DNA of 64,000 nt, taken from the NCBI RefSeq assembly GCF_001939735.1, contig NZ_MJIL01000053.1, forward strand, positions 62,391 through 126,390, written 5' to 3'. The stretch's first letter is position 1. The number at the start of each line of letters is the position of its first letter. Shown piece after piece: positions 54,034 to 63,990 of this stretch. Source of the DNA: Photobacterium proteolyticum (GTDB lineage Bacteria; Pseudomonadota; Gammaproteobacteria; Enterobacterales; Vibrionaceae). The notes beneath the pieces were generated by a model. That model saw only the letters and a list, made by a program, of their open reading frames with translations, had not been told where the DNA came from and searched no databases. The position numbers were made by a program, and so were the translations under genes.

Positions 54034-54879
54034 TTAAATACCGTCACCGGCCATAAAGGTTTGGCCGTTGCCGTTAAATTGCTGATCCATATCCATCGCA
54101 GGCTTCTCGCTACTTGGACGACCAACAATTTTCGCCGGCACCCCGGCCACCGTGGTATGCGAAGGCACCGGATTGAGCACCACCGAGCAGGATCCGATTT
54201 TCGCCCCTTCGCCGACTTCGATATTGCCCAGTATCTTGGCACCAGCACCGATCATCACGCCTTCGCGGATCTTCGGATGACGATCGCCGCCTTCCTTACC
54301 CGTACCACCCAGGGTAACGTCCTGAAGAATCGACACATCATTCTCGATCACGGCTGTTTCACCAATCACAATACCGGTCGCATGGTCAAACATGATCCCC
54401 TGGCCAATCGTCGCCGCAGGGTGCACATCTACCTGACAGGCGACCGAAATTTGATTTTGCAGATAGACAGCAAGGGCAACCCGCTTTTGTTTCCACAGCC
54501 AGTTGGCCACACGGTAGCCCTGCAGGGCATGGTAGCCTTTCAGGTATAGCAGAGGGATGGAATACATCTCTACTGCAGGATCTCGTTCAACCACAGCACG
54601 GATATCGCAGGCTGCCGATTCGGTGATCATACAGTCGGCAGCGAAGGCTTCTTCAATGACCTCGCGCACCGCCATCGCCGGCATCGACGGCGTCGCCAAC
54701 TTGTTGGCCAGTATATAACTGAGCGCAGCGGCTAAGTTATCATGCTTGATAATGGTTGCATGATAAAAGCTGGCCAGCATCGGTTCTTGCTCTGACTGCT
54801 CCCGCGCTTCCCGCTTGATAGCCTGCCAGACCTCATATTGTTGACACTCCTTCACATCACCCTCTGTTCGTTTTGTCAT
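54034..54879 (-). CDS. cysE: Serine O-acetyltransferase
   Basis: Acetylates serine with acetyl-CoA, the entry to cysteine synthesis. ATG at 54879 (281 residues) is preferred over the adjacent TTG. The N-terminal helical domain is followed by a left-handed beta helix with hexapeptide repeats (VDVHPAATIGQGIMFDHATGIVIGETAVIENDVSILQDVTLGG). Catalytic His/Asp segments are present. The C-terminus ends in Ile (MAGDGI), as needed for docking into cysteine synthase. It is 110 bp after gpsA. Confidence 0.97.
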   Translation of the reverse strand: MTKRTEGDVKECQQYEVWQAIKREAREQSEQEPMLASFYHATIIKHDNLAAALSYILANKLATPSMPAMAVREVIEEAFAADCMITESAACDIRAVVERDPAVEMYSIPLLYLKGYHALQGYRVANWLWKQKRVALAVYLQNQISVACQVDVHPAATIGQGIMFDHATGIVIGETAVIENDVSILQDVTLGGTGKEGGDRHPKIREGVMIGAGAKILGNIEVGEGAKIGSCSVVLNPVPSHTTVAGVPAKIVGRPSSEKPAMDMDQQFNGNGQTFMAGDGI

Positions 54880-54989
54880 CAAATCGGTATCTGTTTAACT
54901 TTAACGTGCTTGAAAAAAAAAACAACGCGGGCTTGGCAGCACGCGTTGTTATATTGCTCGTGATCCTGTACGCGGCAGCTATTTTGCCG

Positions 54990-56006
54990 TTATTCGTCTT
55001 TTTTCTCGCGAGCCAGCAGATCTTTGGCCGCTTCACGGGCATCTTTGCCCTGATAAAGCACCTGATAAATCTGTTCGGTAATCGGCATCTCAACCCCGTA
55101 GCGCTGGGAGAGTACCCAGACTTCCTTGGTGTTGCGATAGCCTTCGACCACCTGGCCAATGTCATCCTGTGCCGCATCAACCGTTTTGCCCTGGCCCAGG
55201 GCCAGACCAAAACGACGGTTGCGTGACTGGTTATCGGTACATGTCAGCACCAAATCCCCCAGTCCCGCCATCCCCATGAAGGTTTCCGGCTGGGCGCCCA
55301 GGGCAGCGCCAAGGCGACACATTTCCGCCAGACCGCGAGTGATCAATGCGGTACGGGCATTGGCACCAAAGCCAATACCATCAGACATACCGGCACCAAT
55401 CGCAATCACATTCTTCACCGCGCCGCCCAGCTGCATGCCGATAAAATCGGTATTGCTGTAGACACGGAATGTCTTGCTGCAGTGAATTTTTTCCTGCAGC
55501 TCACGGACGAAGACCTCATCAGGAGAAGACACAGCGATCGCGGTCGGCATCCCCGCCGCCAGCTCTTTGGCAAACGTCGGGCCGGAAAGCACGGCCAGCG
55601 GAACATCCTCACCCAATGCATCGATGGCAACCTCTTTGAGCAAGCGCCCGGTGTCAGGCTCAAGCCCTTTGGTTGCCCAGCAAATACGTGAATCATCACG
55701 CAGGTAAGGCTTCACATTCGACAGTACTTCACCAAACACATGGCTCGGAACTACCACCAGCAAATCCTGACAGGCCTGAACAGCCGCCTCCAGATCCGCC
55801 GAGACAATCAGCGAGTCGGGAAACGGAACGCCCGGCAGGAAAGCCTCATTGGCACGGTCAATCTCGAGCTGCGCCATATGCTCAGGCTCATGGCCCCACA
55901 ATATGACGTTAGCACCATTTCGGGCCAGAGAGATGGCCAGGGAGGTGCCGTAAGAGCCGGCACCCAGCACTGTCATCGTGATTGCTTTGTCTACGTTCTG
56001 ATTCAT
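54990..56006 (-). CDS. gpsA: Glycerol-3-phosphate dehydrogenase (NAD(P)+)
   Basis: Makes sn-glycerol-3-phosphate for phospholipids. The start is [20 protein letters not shown] (338 residues). The NAD motif [20 protein letters not shown], the catalytic lysine region [19 protein letters not shown] and [32 protein letters not shown] are present. It is 17 bp after secB, in the conserved secB-gpsA-cysE order. Confidence 0.97.
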   Translation of the reverse strand: MNQNVDKAITMTVLGAGSYGTSLAISLARNGANVILWGHEPEHMAQLEIDRANEAFLPGVPFPDSLIVSADLEAAVQACQDLLVVVPSHVFGEVLSNVKPYLRDDSRICWATKGLEPDTGRLLKEVAIDALGEDVPLAVLSGPTFAKELAAGMPTAIAVSSPDEVFVRELQEKIHCSKTFRVYSNTDFIGMQLGGAVKNVIAIGAGMSDGIGFGANARTALITRGLAEMCRLGAALGAQPETFMGMAGLGDLVLTCTDNQSRNRRFGLALGQGKTVDAAQDDIGQVVEGYRNTKEVWVLSQRYGVEMPITEQIYQVLYQGKDAREAAKDLLAREKKDE

Positions 56007-56023
56007 AACGGCCACTTTAGCGA

Positions 56024-56494
56024 TTAGGCTTCAGTGCTTTCAGGGTTAGCTTGCGCCTGGTTCTGAAGGTAGTTCATGAACAAAGCATCAAAGTTAACAG
56101 GTGCCAGGTTCAGCTGAGGGAAAGTACCTTTAACCACTAGGCTTGAAATAGTTTCACGCGCATATGGGAACAGGATATTCGGGCAGAATGCACCCAGGCA
56201 ATGTGCAAGCTGAGGCGCTTCCATGCCTGAAACAGAGAAAATACCGCCCTGCTGAACTTCACACAGGAATGCCGTGTCATCGGCGTTCTTCACAGTTACA
56301 GTCAGACGAAGAATCACTTCGAAAACACCTTCACCCAACTCGCGGCTCTGGGTATCCAGGTCCAGTTTCACATCTGGGTTCCACTCTTTCTGGAACATAT
56401 CAGGTGAATTCGGCGCTTCGAAAGAAACATCTTTCAGGAAGATACGCTGGATCTGGAAGTTCTGTTGTGCTTCGTTGTTTGCTGCTTCAGCCAT
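56024..56494 (-). CDS. secB: Protein-export chaperone SecB
   Basis: Tetrameric cytosolic chaperone that keeps preproteins unfolded for SecA. The start is [29 protein letters not shown] (156 residues); upstream codons to 56548 are not conserved. The segments [27 protein letters not shown] and [18 protein letters not shown] are characteristic. grxC, which normally lies just upstream in E. coli, is missing. Confidence 0.97.
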   Translation of the reverse strand: MAEAANNEAQQNFQIQRIFLKDVSFEAPNSPDMFQKEWNPDVKLDLDTQSRELGEGVFEVILRLTVTVKNADDTAFLCEVQQGGIFSVSGMEAPQLAHCLGAFCPNILFPYARETISSLVVKGTFPQLNLAPVNFDALFMNYLQNQAQANPESTEA

Positions 56495-56630
56495 TTTCGT
56501 GTCCTTTTCTCTCTCAATCTCATCACATGAGATCATAAATATTCGCAACCATGATAATTATCACACGCTGCACAAATTCGGTTTGCATCGGAGACACTGC
56601 CTAGTATGGCGCGTTCCGAGCGACAAGAGA

Positions 56631-57080
56631 TTACTTCTTGCCCTTGCTGGATTTGCTGCGGATCAGCGGCAGATTGGCTTCATTCCAAGAAATCAGGCCA
56701 TCCTTCAGCAAATTAACGTTCTCAAAACCGGCTTTATGTAACAGATTGGCACTCTCTTGTGCTGTCTGGCCTGTCTTGCATACCACAATGATTGGGGCTG
56801 TTTTGTGCTTTTCAAGCTCTGAAAAGTTCTGTTCTTTAATTTGGCTCGGCAAAATGTGAAGGGCACCCGAAATATGACCCTGGCGGTACTCATCACGACT
56901 ACGGATATCGATGAATACGCCGTCTTCACGGTTCACCATGACCGTCGCTTCATTGGGGGTAACAACTTTATAGCCCGCGGCCTTCTGTTTCACATAAGAC
57001 GCGATGATTGCCACGACCAAACCCACCCATACCAGGGATAACATTGGATTACTTGTAACAAAATCGATGTATTGCTGCAT
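56631..57080 (-). CDS. yibN: Membrane-anchored rhodanese-domain protein YibN
   Basis: 149 residues: an N-terminal membrane span (LSLVWVGLVVAIIASYVK) and one rhodanese domain (VFIDIRSRDEYRQGHISGALHI) with the persulfide cysteine in VVCKTGQTAQESA. The substrate is unknown. The position upstream of secB and divergent from gpmI is as in E. coli. Confidence 0.93.
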   Translation of the reverse strand: MQQYIDFVTSNPMLSLVWVGLVVAIIASYVKQKAAGYKVVTPNEATVMVNREDGVFIDIRSRDEYRQGHISGALHILPSQIKEQNFSELEKHKTAPIIVVCKTGQTAQESANLLHKAGFENVNLLKDGLISWNEANLPLIRSKSSKGKK

Positions 57081-57503
57081 GACTTTCGCTCTATTTTCCT
57101 AATACAAGACACCTGATAATCAGGGCCAGACTCCACCTCAAAGGAACCCGAGTATACCCGCGGCAACGTTGTTGTACAGCAGGCGTCAACAATTCCGCGT
57201 ATTGGCTCACTCGATTCCGGCGATAATAGTATACGCCTTGAACAATCGTTTTCAGCTTCCACCTTTCAATGAAATAGAAAAAAACTCTCAATCAGGGCTT
57301 ACACTCAAAGGCAGAAATGCATATATTTCTCGTAGGAAGATAACAATCCATTTACAGCATTGTTTGATCTTGCCCTACAGTTTTGGCCATGATTTGTAGT
57401 AAAATTACACACAACCAGACCAATCACCTTAGATACTTCGCAGATATTTAAGGTAATTGGTCTAAATTACACTCAGATTTCTAACTTTACGAGAGGACAG
57501 CAT
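57081..57503. other. Divergent intergenic region yibN-gpmI
   Basis: A 423-bp region without a gene. It contains the gpmI upstream sequence with a strong inverted repeat (57417-57463), preceded by a -10-like TAAAAT. Nothing else is identified. Confidence 0.6.
57417..57463. promoter_or_regulatory. Inverted repeat in the gpmI leader
   Basis: AGACCAATCACCTTA (57417-57431) and TAAGGTAATTGGTCT (57449-57463) pair at 14 of 15 positions around a 17-nt spacer, 40 bp before the gpmI start. It may act as an mRNA hairpin or as an operator. Confidence 0.7.
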
Positions 57504-59045
57504 ATGTCTGCTAAGAAGCCACTGGCTTTAGTTATCCTGGATGGCTGGGGTTACCGCGAAGACAATTCCGACAACGCAATTGCAAACGCAAACACTCCGG
57601 TGATGGACGGCTTGATGGCAAATGAAGCCAACACCCTAATTTCTGCTTCGGGCATGGATGTGGGTCTGCCAGACGGTCAGATGGGTAACTCTGAGGTTGG
57701 TCACACCAACATTGGTGCCGGTCGCGTTGTTTATCAGGATCTGACACGCATCACCAAATCTATTGCCGACGGCGACTTCTTCGAAAACGAAGCACTGGTT
57801 GCGGCGATGGACAAGGCTATCAATGCCGGCAAAGCTGTTCACATCATGGGCCTGATGTCTCCGGGCGGTGTTCACAGCCATGAAGACCACATTGCAGCAG
57901 CTGTTGAAATGGCAGCCAAGCGCGGCGCAGAAAAAATCTACCTGCATTGCTTCCTGGACGGCCGTGATACACCACCACGTAGCGCACAGGCATCACTGGA
58001 GCGCTTTGATGCCCTGTTTGCCGAACTAGGCAAAGGCCGTGTGGCGTCACTGGTTGGCCGCTACTACGCAATGGACCGTGACAACAACTGGGACCGTGTT
58101 GAAGTCGCCTACGACCTGCTTACTGCAGCGAAAGCCGAGTTCTCAGCGGCATCTGCCGTGGAAGGCCTTGAAGCAGCCTACGCGCGTGATGAAAACGATG
58201 AGTTCGTAAAAGCCACTGAAATCCGTGCCGAAGGCCAGGATGTTGCTGCGATGGAAGATGGCGATGCCGTTATCTTCATGAACTACCGTGCTGACCGTGC
58301 CCGCCAGATCACCCGTGCCTTCGAGACAGACTTTGCTGGCTTCGAGCGTGCTAAAGTGCCTGCGCTGGCTGATTTCGTGATGCTAACCCAGTACGCTGCT
58401 GACATTAACCTGGCTATTGCTTACCCACCAGCAACCCTTGATAACACGCTGGGCGAGTGGCTATCGAAGAAAGGCAAGAAACAGCTGCGTATCTCTGAAA
58501 CTGAAAAGTACGCGCACGTTACTTTCTTCTTCAACGGCGGTGTCGAAACGGAGTTTGACGGCGAATCTCGCTCGCTAGTCGCTTCACCAAAAGTAGCGAC
58601 CTATGATCTACAGCCTGAAATGAGTGCACCGGAGCTGACTGAAAAGCTGGTTGCAGCCATCAAGGGCGGTGAATTCGATACTATTATCTGTAACTATCCG
58701 AATGGCGACATGGTTGGCCATACCGGTGTTTACGATGCTGCAGTCCAGGCTTGTGAAGCACTGGATAGCTGCATTGGCCAAGTAGTTGAGGCAATCAAAG
58801 AAGTTGACGGTCAGTTGCTGATCACTGCCGACCACGGTAACGCCGAAATGATGATTAACCCTGAAACCGGTGGTATCCACACTGCGCACACCAACCTGCC
58901 AGTACCGCTTGTTTACGTCGGTGACAAGTCTCTTGCCCTGAAAGAAGGCGGTAAACTGTCTGATCTTGCACCAACTATGCTGGCGCTAACAGATATGGAA
59001 ATCCCTGCAGAGATGACTGGTCAGGTGCTGTTTGATCTGAAATAA
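57504..59045 (+). CDS. gpmI: 2,3-bisphosphoglycerate-independent phosphoglycerate mutase
   Basis: Manganese enzyme interconverting 3- and 2-phosphoglycerate. The 513 residues have the alkaline-phosphatase-fold start [20 protein letters not shown] and the phosphoserine site [32 protein letters not shown] and the second metal site [13 protein letters not shown] and [11 protein letters not shown] follow. It has a GAGAGGA ribosome site. envC starts 8 bp after its stop, giving a gpmI-envC-yibQ unit. Confidence 0.98.
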   Translation: MSAKKPLALVILDGWGYREDNSDNAIANANTPVMDGLMANEANTLISASGMDVGLPDGQMGNSEVGHTNIGAGRVVYQDLTRITKSIADGDFFENEALVAAMDKAINAGKAVHIMGLMSPGGVHSHEDHIAAAVEMAAKRGAEKIYLHCFLDGRDTPPRSAQASLERFDALFAELGKGRVASLVGRYYAMDRDNNWDRVEVAYDLLTAAKAEFSAASAVEGLEAAYARDENDEFVKATEIRAEGQDVAAMEDGDAVIFMNYRADRARQITRAFETDFAGFERAKVPALADFVMLTQYAADINLAIAYPPATLDNTLGEWLSKKGKKQLRISETEKYAHVTFFFNGGVETEFDGESRSLVASPKVATYDLQPEMSAPELTEKLVAAIKGGEFDTIICNYPNGDMVGHTGVYDAAVQACEALDSCIGQVVEAIKEVDGQLLITADHGNAEMMINPETGGIHTAHTNLPVPLVYVGDKSLALKEGGKLSDLAPTMLALTDMEIPAEMTGQVLFDLK

Positions 59046-59053
59046 TCTCCCTC

Positions 59054-60211
59054 ATGCGGGATAAGATCAAACACCTAGGCAACATCCTCCGCGCCAGTGC
59101 ATTATGCACTGGCGCTTTGTTATGTCTGACATTTTCACAACCAAGCCTGGCAAGCAACCAGAACCAGCTCGAAGGCGTCAAAAAGGAAATCTCACGCCAG
59201 CAGGATCAGCTAAGCACCAAGCAAAAAAAAATCAATACGCTGCAACAATCCCTAAAACAGCAGGAGCTTGCTATCGCAGCAACGGCCCAAAAAATCCACA
59301 AGGCCGATAATCAGCTCAAGCAGCTCGACCGCTCTATCAGTAAGCTTCAGCAAGAACAGCAACGCCTTCAGCAACAACAGCTCGGCCAGCAAGAAATGCT
59401 GAAAGAGCTGCTCAGCACCCAATACCGCCAGGGAAAAAACAGCCAGCTAGCCTCGTTGCTCAGTGGTGAAGACAGCACCGAGCTTGACCGAATGTCGATC
59501 TATGCCGAACGCCTCAGTGAAGCGCGCGCCAAGACACTGGATGAACTCGCCGCAACCACGACAGAGCTACAGCTGAAGGCACACCAGCTGACCCAGCAGC
59601 GTCAGCAGCAAAAAACATTGCTGACCCAGCTCAAAACCGAGAAAAGTACGCTGGAGAACGAGCAACGACAACGCCATAAAACAGTGCGTACTATCAGGGG
59701 CCAGCTAAAATCAGACTCTCAGTACCTGTCCGAGCTCAAGAGCAACGAACAGCGCCTGGTCAAAGAGATCGCCAAGGCCAAAGCGGCTGCCGAGGCAGCA
59801 AGACGCGTACCGATGGACGGGCTGGCAAGACACAAAGGCAAGCTGCCGTGGCCGGTCACAGGCGCAATCCTTCATCATTACGACACTCCTCAACAAGGCG
59901 AACTGCGCTGGAAGGGTATGGTGATCGGAAAAGCAACAGGCAGCCAGGTCAAGGCCGTGTATTCCGGCAAAATTGTATTTGCCGACTGGTTACGCGGATA
60001 TGGCCTAATGCTGGTTATCGACCATGGCAAAGGCGATATGAGCTTCTACGGTTACAACCAGACCTTGCTCAAAAAAGTCGGTGATGTGGTACAGGCCAAC
60101 GAAGCCATTGCACTTGTCGGTGACAGCGGCGGACAGGAACGTTCGGGACTATATTTTGAAATCCGCCGTAAAGGCAATCCCACTAACCCCAAAGGCTGGC
60201 TGAAAAGATAA
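59054..60211 (+). CDS. envC: Murein hydrolase activator EnvC
   Basis: Periplasmic activator of the amidases AmiA/AmiB during septum splitting. The 385 residues have a signal peptide (LCTGALLCLTFSQPSLA) and a long coiled coil (about 35-255, rich in Gln, Lys and Leu). A degenerate LytM/M23 domain follows (LPWPVTGAILHHYDTP ... GYGLMLVIDHGKGDMSFYGYNQ), with metal ligands missing, as expected for an activator rather than an enzyme. Confidence 0.95.
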   Translation: MRDKIKHLGNILRASALCTGALLCLTFSQPSLASNQNQLEGVKKEISRQQDQLSTKQKKINTLQQSLKQQELAIAATAQKIHKADNQLKQLDRSISKLQQEQQRLQQQQLGQQEMLKELLSTQYRQGKNSQLASLLSGEDSTELDRMSIYAERLSEARAKTLDELAATTTELQLKAHQLTQQRQQQKTLLTQLKTEKSTLENEQRQRHKTVRTIRGQLKSDSQYLSELKSNEQRLVKEIAKAKAAAEAARRVPMDGLARHKGKLPWPVTGAILHHYDTPQQGELRWKGMVIGKATGSQVKAVYSGKIVFADWLRGYGLMLVIDHGKGDMSFYGYNQTLLKKVGDVVQANEAIALVGDSGGQERSGLYFEIRRKGNPTNPKGWLKR

Positions 60212-60236
60212 GCTTGTACCGATAAGGACACCTGAC

Positions 60237-60953
60237 ATGCGATGGATTGCACTCTGGTTTTCTCTGCTCTTCAGCTTGGCGCTGCCAGGACACAGCCTCG
60301 CAGCCAAACTCGCCATAGTCATTGATGACTTGGGTTACCGGGCCATGCCTGCTGCACTGTCGACCCTGCCGCCGGAAGTCAGTATCTCTATCCTGCCGGA
60401 CACCCCTTATGATCTTGCCACGGCCAAACAGGCCGGATTGGAGCAGCGTGACACCCTGCTGCACATGCCGATGGAGCCACAACGTACGGCACCGCTGGAG
60501 CTGACGACTCTTACCGGGAAAATGTCACAGGCCGAGCTTCAGCAAACCCTGCGCCATGCCCTGAGCCGGGTACCAAATGCCGTCGCCATGAACAATCATA
60601 TGGGCAGCGCCCTTACCCAGAATACCGAGGCGATGGGCTGGGTCATGGATGTCCTGGGAGAGCAGGGAGTCAATTTTCTCGACAGCCGAACAACGGCAAA
60701 GTCAATCGCTCTCAAGCAGGCGCGCGCCCAGGGGATCCCTGCATTGCGCCGCCACATCTTTCTCGACCATTACCGTACCCCGCAGTTTGTTCGCCAGCAA
60801 CTGGCTCAAGCAGTCAGGCGTGCCAAGCGTAACGGTTATGCCGTCGCCATTGGCCACCCCTACCCCGTTACACTGGCCACACTCGAGGAGCAATTGCCGG
60901 GGCTTGCTGAACAAGATGTCCAGCTGGTACGTATTTCAGCACTATACCCCTAA
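60237..60953 (+). CDS. yibQ: Divergent polysaccharide deacetylase family protein YibQ
   Basis: 238 residues with a signal peptide (IALWFSLLFSLALPGHSLA) and the divergent deacetylase pattern (KLAIVIDDLGYRAMPAAL, LLHMPMEPQ, NNHMGSALTQN, FLDSRTTAKS, GHPYPVTLATLEEQLPGL). The DD, HMP and NHMGS residues line the metal site in NodB-like enzymes. Its cellular substrate is not known. It is co-transcribed with envC, 25 bp downstream. Confidence 0.93.
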   Translation: MRWIALWFSLLFSLALPGHSLAAKLAIVIDDLGYRAMPAALSTLPPEVSISILPDTPYDLATAKQAGLEQRDTLLHMPMEPQRTAPLELTTLTGKMSQAELQQTLRHALSRVPNAVAMNNHMGSALTQNTEAMGWVMDVLGEQGVNFLDSRTTAKSIALKQARAQGIPALRRHIFLDHYRTPQFVRQQLAQAVRRAKRNGYAVAIGHPYPVTLATLEEQLPGLAEQDVQLVRISALYP

Positions 60954-61037
60954 CTCCCTATAATCAGATCTCAGCGGAAACCTCAAAGAGCGCCCTGACA
61001 TATCCGTTCAGACATCTCAGAGCCGGGCTATCAGCAC

Positions 61038-61682
61038 TTAGGCATTACGCTTTACCTGCTCGCAGTAGTGCGATTCAAGCAGGATCACCTGCTCTTTTCC
61101 TTTAGCCGTAGTCAGCGGCCGCACAATGCTCAGCATCTGCAACACGCCCTGATAGATCACCGCCTTGGTAATTTTTGCCCCTGCAGCCTGGGTGGTCTGG
61201 TAACAAATCCAGCTAGAGGCAACTAGCTTCAGGGTGTTGGCCAGGCTAAGCAGTTCATCATCATCAAGATCAAGCAACTCGCTGGCACGGAAGCTATTCA
61301 TCATCCCCATAATGTTTTGATGCAGCCCTTCTTGCGCGGCCAGGTATTTTTCCTGTAGCTCGGGATCCCTGCGCAGGATATCGGGCAGATTGGCGTAGAA
61401 AAAACGATATCGCCACATCAACATAAATACCGCATCGAGATAACCCAATAAATTATCGGCAGTTACGTTAGATTCCCCTTGAGGCTGGAAACGAATACTC
61501 AAATCACGGGCGTATTCGTCAAAAATACTGTGTATAATCTCTTCTTTATTGCGAAAATGATAATACAGATTGCCGGGGCTGATCCCCAGATGAGCGGCAA
61601 TGTGGTTCGTGGTTATGTTTGGCTCACCGCTTTCGTTGAAAAGCTCCAGTGCTGCCTGAATAATTCTGTCGCGGGTCTTCAT
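61038..61682 (-). CDS. TetR-family transcriptional regulator
   Basis: 214 residues from MKTRDRIIQAALELFNESGEPNITTNHIAAHLGISPGNLYYHFRNKEEII, a textbook TetR helix-turn-helix; GAGAAG upstream decides this start over one at 61715. The ligand domain is helical and not recognisable by eye. It diverges from hldD across about 116 bp and might control it or itself. The target is unknown. Confidence 0.88.
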   Translation of the reverse strand: MKTRDRIIQAALELFNESGEPNITTNHIAAHLGISPGNLYYHFRNKEEIIHSIFDEYARDLSIRFQPQGESNVTADNLLGYLDAVFMLMWRYRFFYANLPDILRRDPELQEKYLAAQEGLHQNIMGMMNSFRASELLDLDDDELLSLANTLKLVASSWICYQTTQAAGAKITKAVIYQGVLQMLSIVRPLTTAKGKEQVILLESHYCEQVKRNA

Positions 61683-61798
61683 TTGCTTCTCACTACTTCC
61701 GTCGCCCAATGGCAATAGTGTAATGTTATCACAAAGAATATTTATAGCGGTGGCAGTTATGCGGCCGTTGTCCCAATGTATTAAAGACTGGAATAACC

Positions 61799-62740
61799 AT
61801 GATTATCGTAACTGGTGGCGCCGGCATGATCGGCAGCAATATCGTAAAGGCTCTGAACGAGCAAGGACGCAACGACATCCTGGTTGTGGATAACCTGAAG
61901 GACGGAACCAAGTTTGCCAACCTGGTTGATCTGGATATCGCTGATTACATGGATAAGGAAGACTTCATTACCCAGATCATGGCCGGTGACGAATTTGGTC
62001 CGATCGATGCCATTTTTCATGAGGGCGCATGTTCTGCAACCACGGAGTGGGATGGCAAGTACATGATGCTTAACAACTATGAATATTCAAAAGAATTGTT
62101 ACATTACTGCCTTGAGCGTCAAATCCCGTTCCTATATGCTTCTTCGGCAGCAACATACGGCGGTCGCGATCATGACTTCATCGAAGAGAAGCAGTATGAG
62201 GGTGCGCTGAACGTTTACGGCTACTCCAAGCAGCAGTTTGACAACTATGTTCGTCGTCTGTGGCAAGATGCCAAGGAGCATGGCGAAACTCTATCTCAAA
62301 TCACCGGTTTCCGCTATTTCAACGTCTACGGCCCTCGCGAACAGCATAAAGGCAGCATGGCCTCGGTTGCCTTCCACCTTAATACCCAGATCAACAAAAG
62401 TGAAAACCCGAAGCTGTTCGAAGGCTCCGATACATTCAAACGTGACTTTGTCTATGTCGGCGATGTCTGCCAGATGAACCTTTGGTTCTGGGAAAACAAC
62501 GTCTCGGGTATTTTTAACTGCGGTACCGGCAATGCCGAGTCTTTCCGCGAAGTAGCCAAAGCCGTTATCAAGCATCATGGCAAGGGTGAAATAGAAGAGA
62601 TCCCTTTCCCTGATCACCTAAAAGGTCGCTACCAAGCCTTTACCCAGGCGGATCTGACCAAAGTACGCGCAGCCGGATACGATAAGCCGTTCAAGTCTGT
62701 CGCCGAAGGCGTTGCCGAGTACATGTCGCTAATTAATTAG
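61799..62740 (+). CDS. hldD: ADP-L-glycero-D-manno-heptose 6-epimerase
   Basis: Last step of ADP-heptose synthesis for the lipopolysaccharide inner core. The 313 residues have the NAD(P) motif [21 protein letters not shown], the catalytic tyrosine/lysine in [11 protein letters not shown] and substrate-binding [20 protein letters not shown]. It is followed by a hairpin and a glycosyltransferase gene, at the start of an LPS-core region. Confidence 0.97.
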   Translation: MIIVTGGAGMIGSNIVKALNEQGRNDILVVDNLKDGTKFANLVDLDIADYMDKEDFITQIMAGDEFGPIDAIFHEGACSATTEWDGKYMMLNNYEYSKELLHYCLERQIPFLYASSAATYGGRDHDFIEEKQYEGALNVYGYSKQQFDNYVRRLWQDAKEHGETLSQITGFRYFNVYGPREQHKGSMASVAFHLNTQINKSENPKLFEGSDTFKRDFVYVGDVCQMNLWFWENNVSGIFNCGTGNAESFREVAKAVIKHHGKGEIEEIPFPDHLKGRYQAFTQADLTKVRAAGYDKPFKSVAEGVAEYMSLIN

Positions 62741-62763
62741 TAAGCTGACGAGATAAATCCAAC

Positions 62764-62795
62764 AAGGCAAGCTGGGCATACCCAGCTTGCCTTGT
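62764..62795 (+). terminator. Hairpin after hldD
   Basis: AAGGCAAGCTGGG-CATA-CCCAGCTTGCCTT, a perfect 13-bp stem followed only by GTTAT. Probably a terminator or attenuator before the glycosyltransferase gene. Confidence 0.65.
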
Positions 62796-62868
62796 TATCT
62801 CACTATAAAACAACGGATCTTCAACCGACGAAGCGAGTTGCCTGCCGGCACCCAAAGGTTTTTAAGTA

Positions 62869-63990
62869 ATGTCTAACCAAGCAGTATTGCATATTTGTCT
62901 ATCCAAGGGTTGGGGGGGATTGGAGATGTACCCAATTCGTACCGGCGGTCAGTTCAGGGAAAAAGGCTGGAAAGTACTTGGACTGTGCCTAAAAGGCACC
63001 CGGGTTGCCCAAGGGATGCGAGAGCAAGGCATAGAAACCTACGAAGTTGAATCAAAATTTGCAGTACTGAAGCAGCTTAAGCTTATTCATCAATGGCTTA
63101 AGCAAAACGATGTCAACCTGATCCATTGCCACAAATCCGGCGATTTAGTCGTAGCAGCGCTACTGGATACAATATCTTCGTACAGAGTTCTTTTTACCGA
63201 ACATATGGGGGTCACTCGGCCCAAAAAAGATATTTATCACCGCTGGGTATATAGCCACGTCGATCAGGTACTGTCGATCAGCGAAGCAACCAAAAAGCGC
63301 AACCTCAAAGCGCTGCCGGTGCCAGCGAAAAAAATCCAGCGCCTATGGCTGGGGACAGAGATACACCCGGCAATTGACGATCCCAATCATGTCCTGAAGG
63401 TTAGAAAAGAACTTGGCATTCCTGACGATGCCATTGTCATCGGGACCGTAGGGCGGTTTAACCACGCTAAAGGGCAAAAAGAGTTACTTAATGCATTCAT
63501 CGCCTTGGTTAACCAAAACCCCGATCAACCTTTTCACCTCCTGATGGTTGGTGGATTGCAAGCCGATCAGGGCTCTGATATCGAACTGGTAGAAGACATT
63601 CAGGCGACAATCAAAGACAGTGGCCTATCTAAACAAATTCACCTTCCCGGCTTTCGGAGCGATACCGAGAATATGCTTGCCGTCATGAACATCGTGGCAA
63701 TCTTGTCACATAATGAGGCATTCGGGCTCACTGTGATTGAAGCGATGGCAGCAGAAAAGCTAATTCTTGGTGCAAATACCGGCGCAATTCCGGAAATTCT
63801 CGGGGAAAACTACCCATTTACGGTTAACCCCCTCAAGGTCAGTGACATTCAACACCAGCTTAATGAAATGAGCATTAACCTCATAGCATTCAGCCCATTA
63901 GCGCAACAATTAAAAAGTCGAGCAAAAGAGCTATTTTGCATTGAAGTACATAACGACAACCTAGAACAGATAATGAAGGTAGTTAAATAA
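62869..63990 (+). CDS. Glycosyltransferase family 4 protein, probably LPS core
   Basis: 373 residues in two Rossmann-like halves (GT-B fold). The N-terminal half has LHICLSKGWGGLEMYPIRTGGQF and HCHKSGDLVVAALLD. The C-terminal half has IGTVGRFNHAKGQKELL, HLPGFRSDTENML and the E-X7-E motif EAFGLTVIEAMA. The acceptor is unknown. The position after hldD suggests lipopolysaccharide core or surface-glycan assembly, which is an inference. The last codons are AT-richer than the core genes upstream. A possible next start codon (63994) follows at the window edge. Confidence 0.88.
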   Translation: MSNQAVLHICLSKGWGGLEMYPIRTGGQFREKGWKVLGLCLKGTRVAQGMREQGIETYEVESKFAVLKQLKLIHQWLKQNDVNLIHCHKSGDLVVAALLDTISSYRVLFTEHMGVTRPKKDIYHRWVYSHVDQVLSISEATKKRNLKALPVPAKKIQRLWLGTEIHPAIDDPNHVLKVRKELGIPDDAIVIGTVGRFNHAKGQKELLNAFIALVNQNPDQPFHLLMVGGLQADQGSDIELVEDIQATIKDSGLSKQIHLPGFRSDTENMLAVMNIVAILSHNEAFGLTVIEAMAAEKLILGANTGAIPEILGENYPFTVNPLKVSDIQHQLNEMSINLIAFSPLAQQLKSRAKELFCIEVHNDNLEQIMKVVK

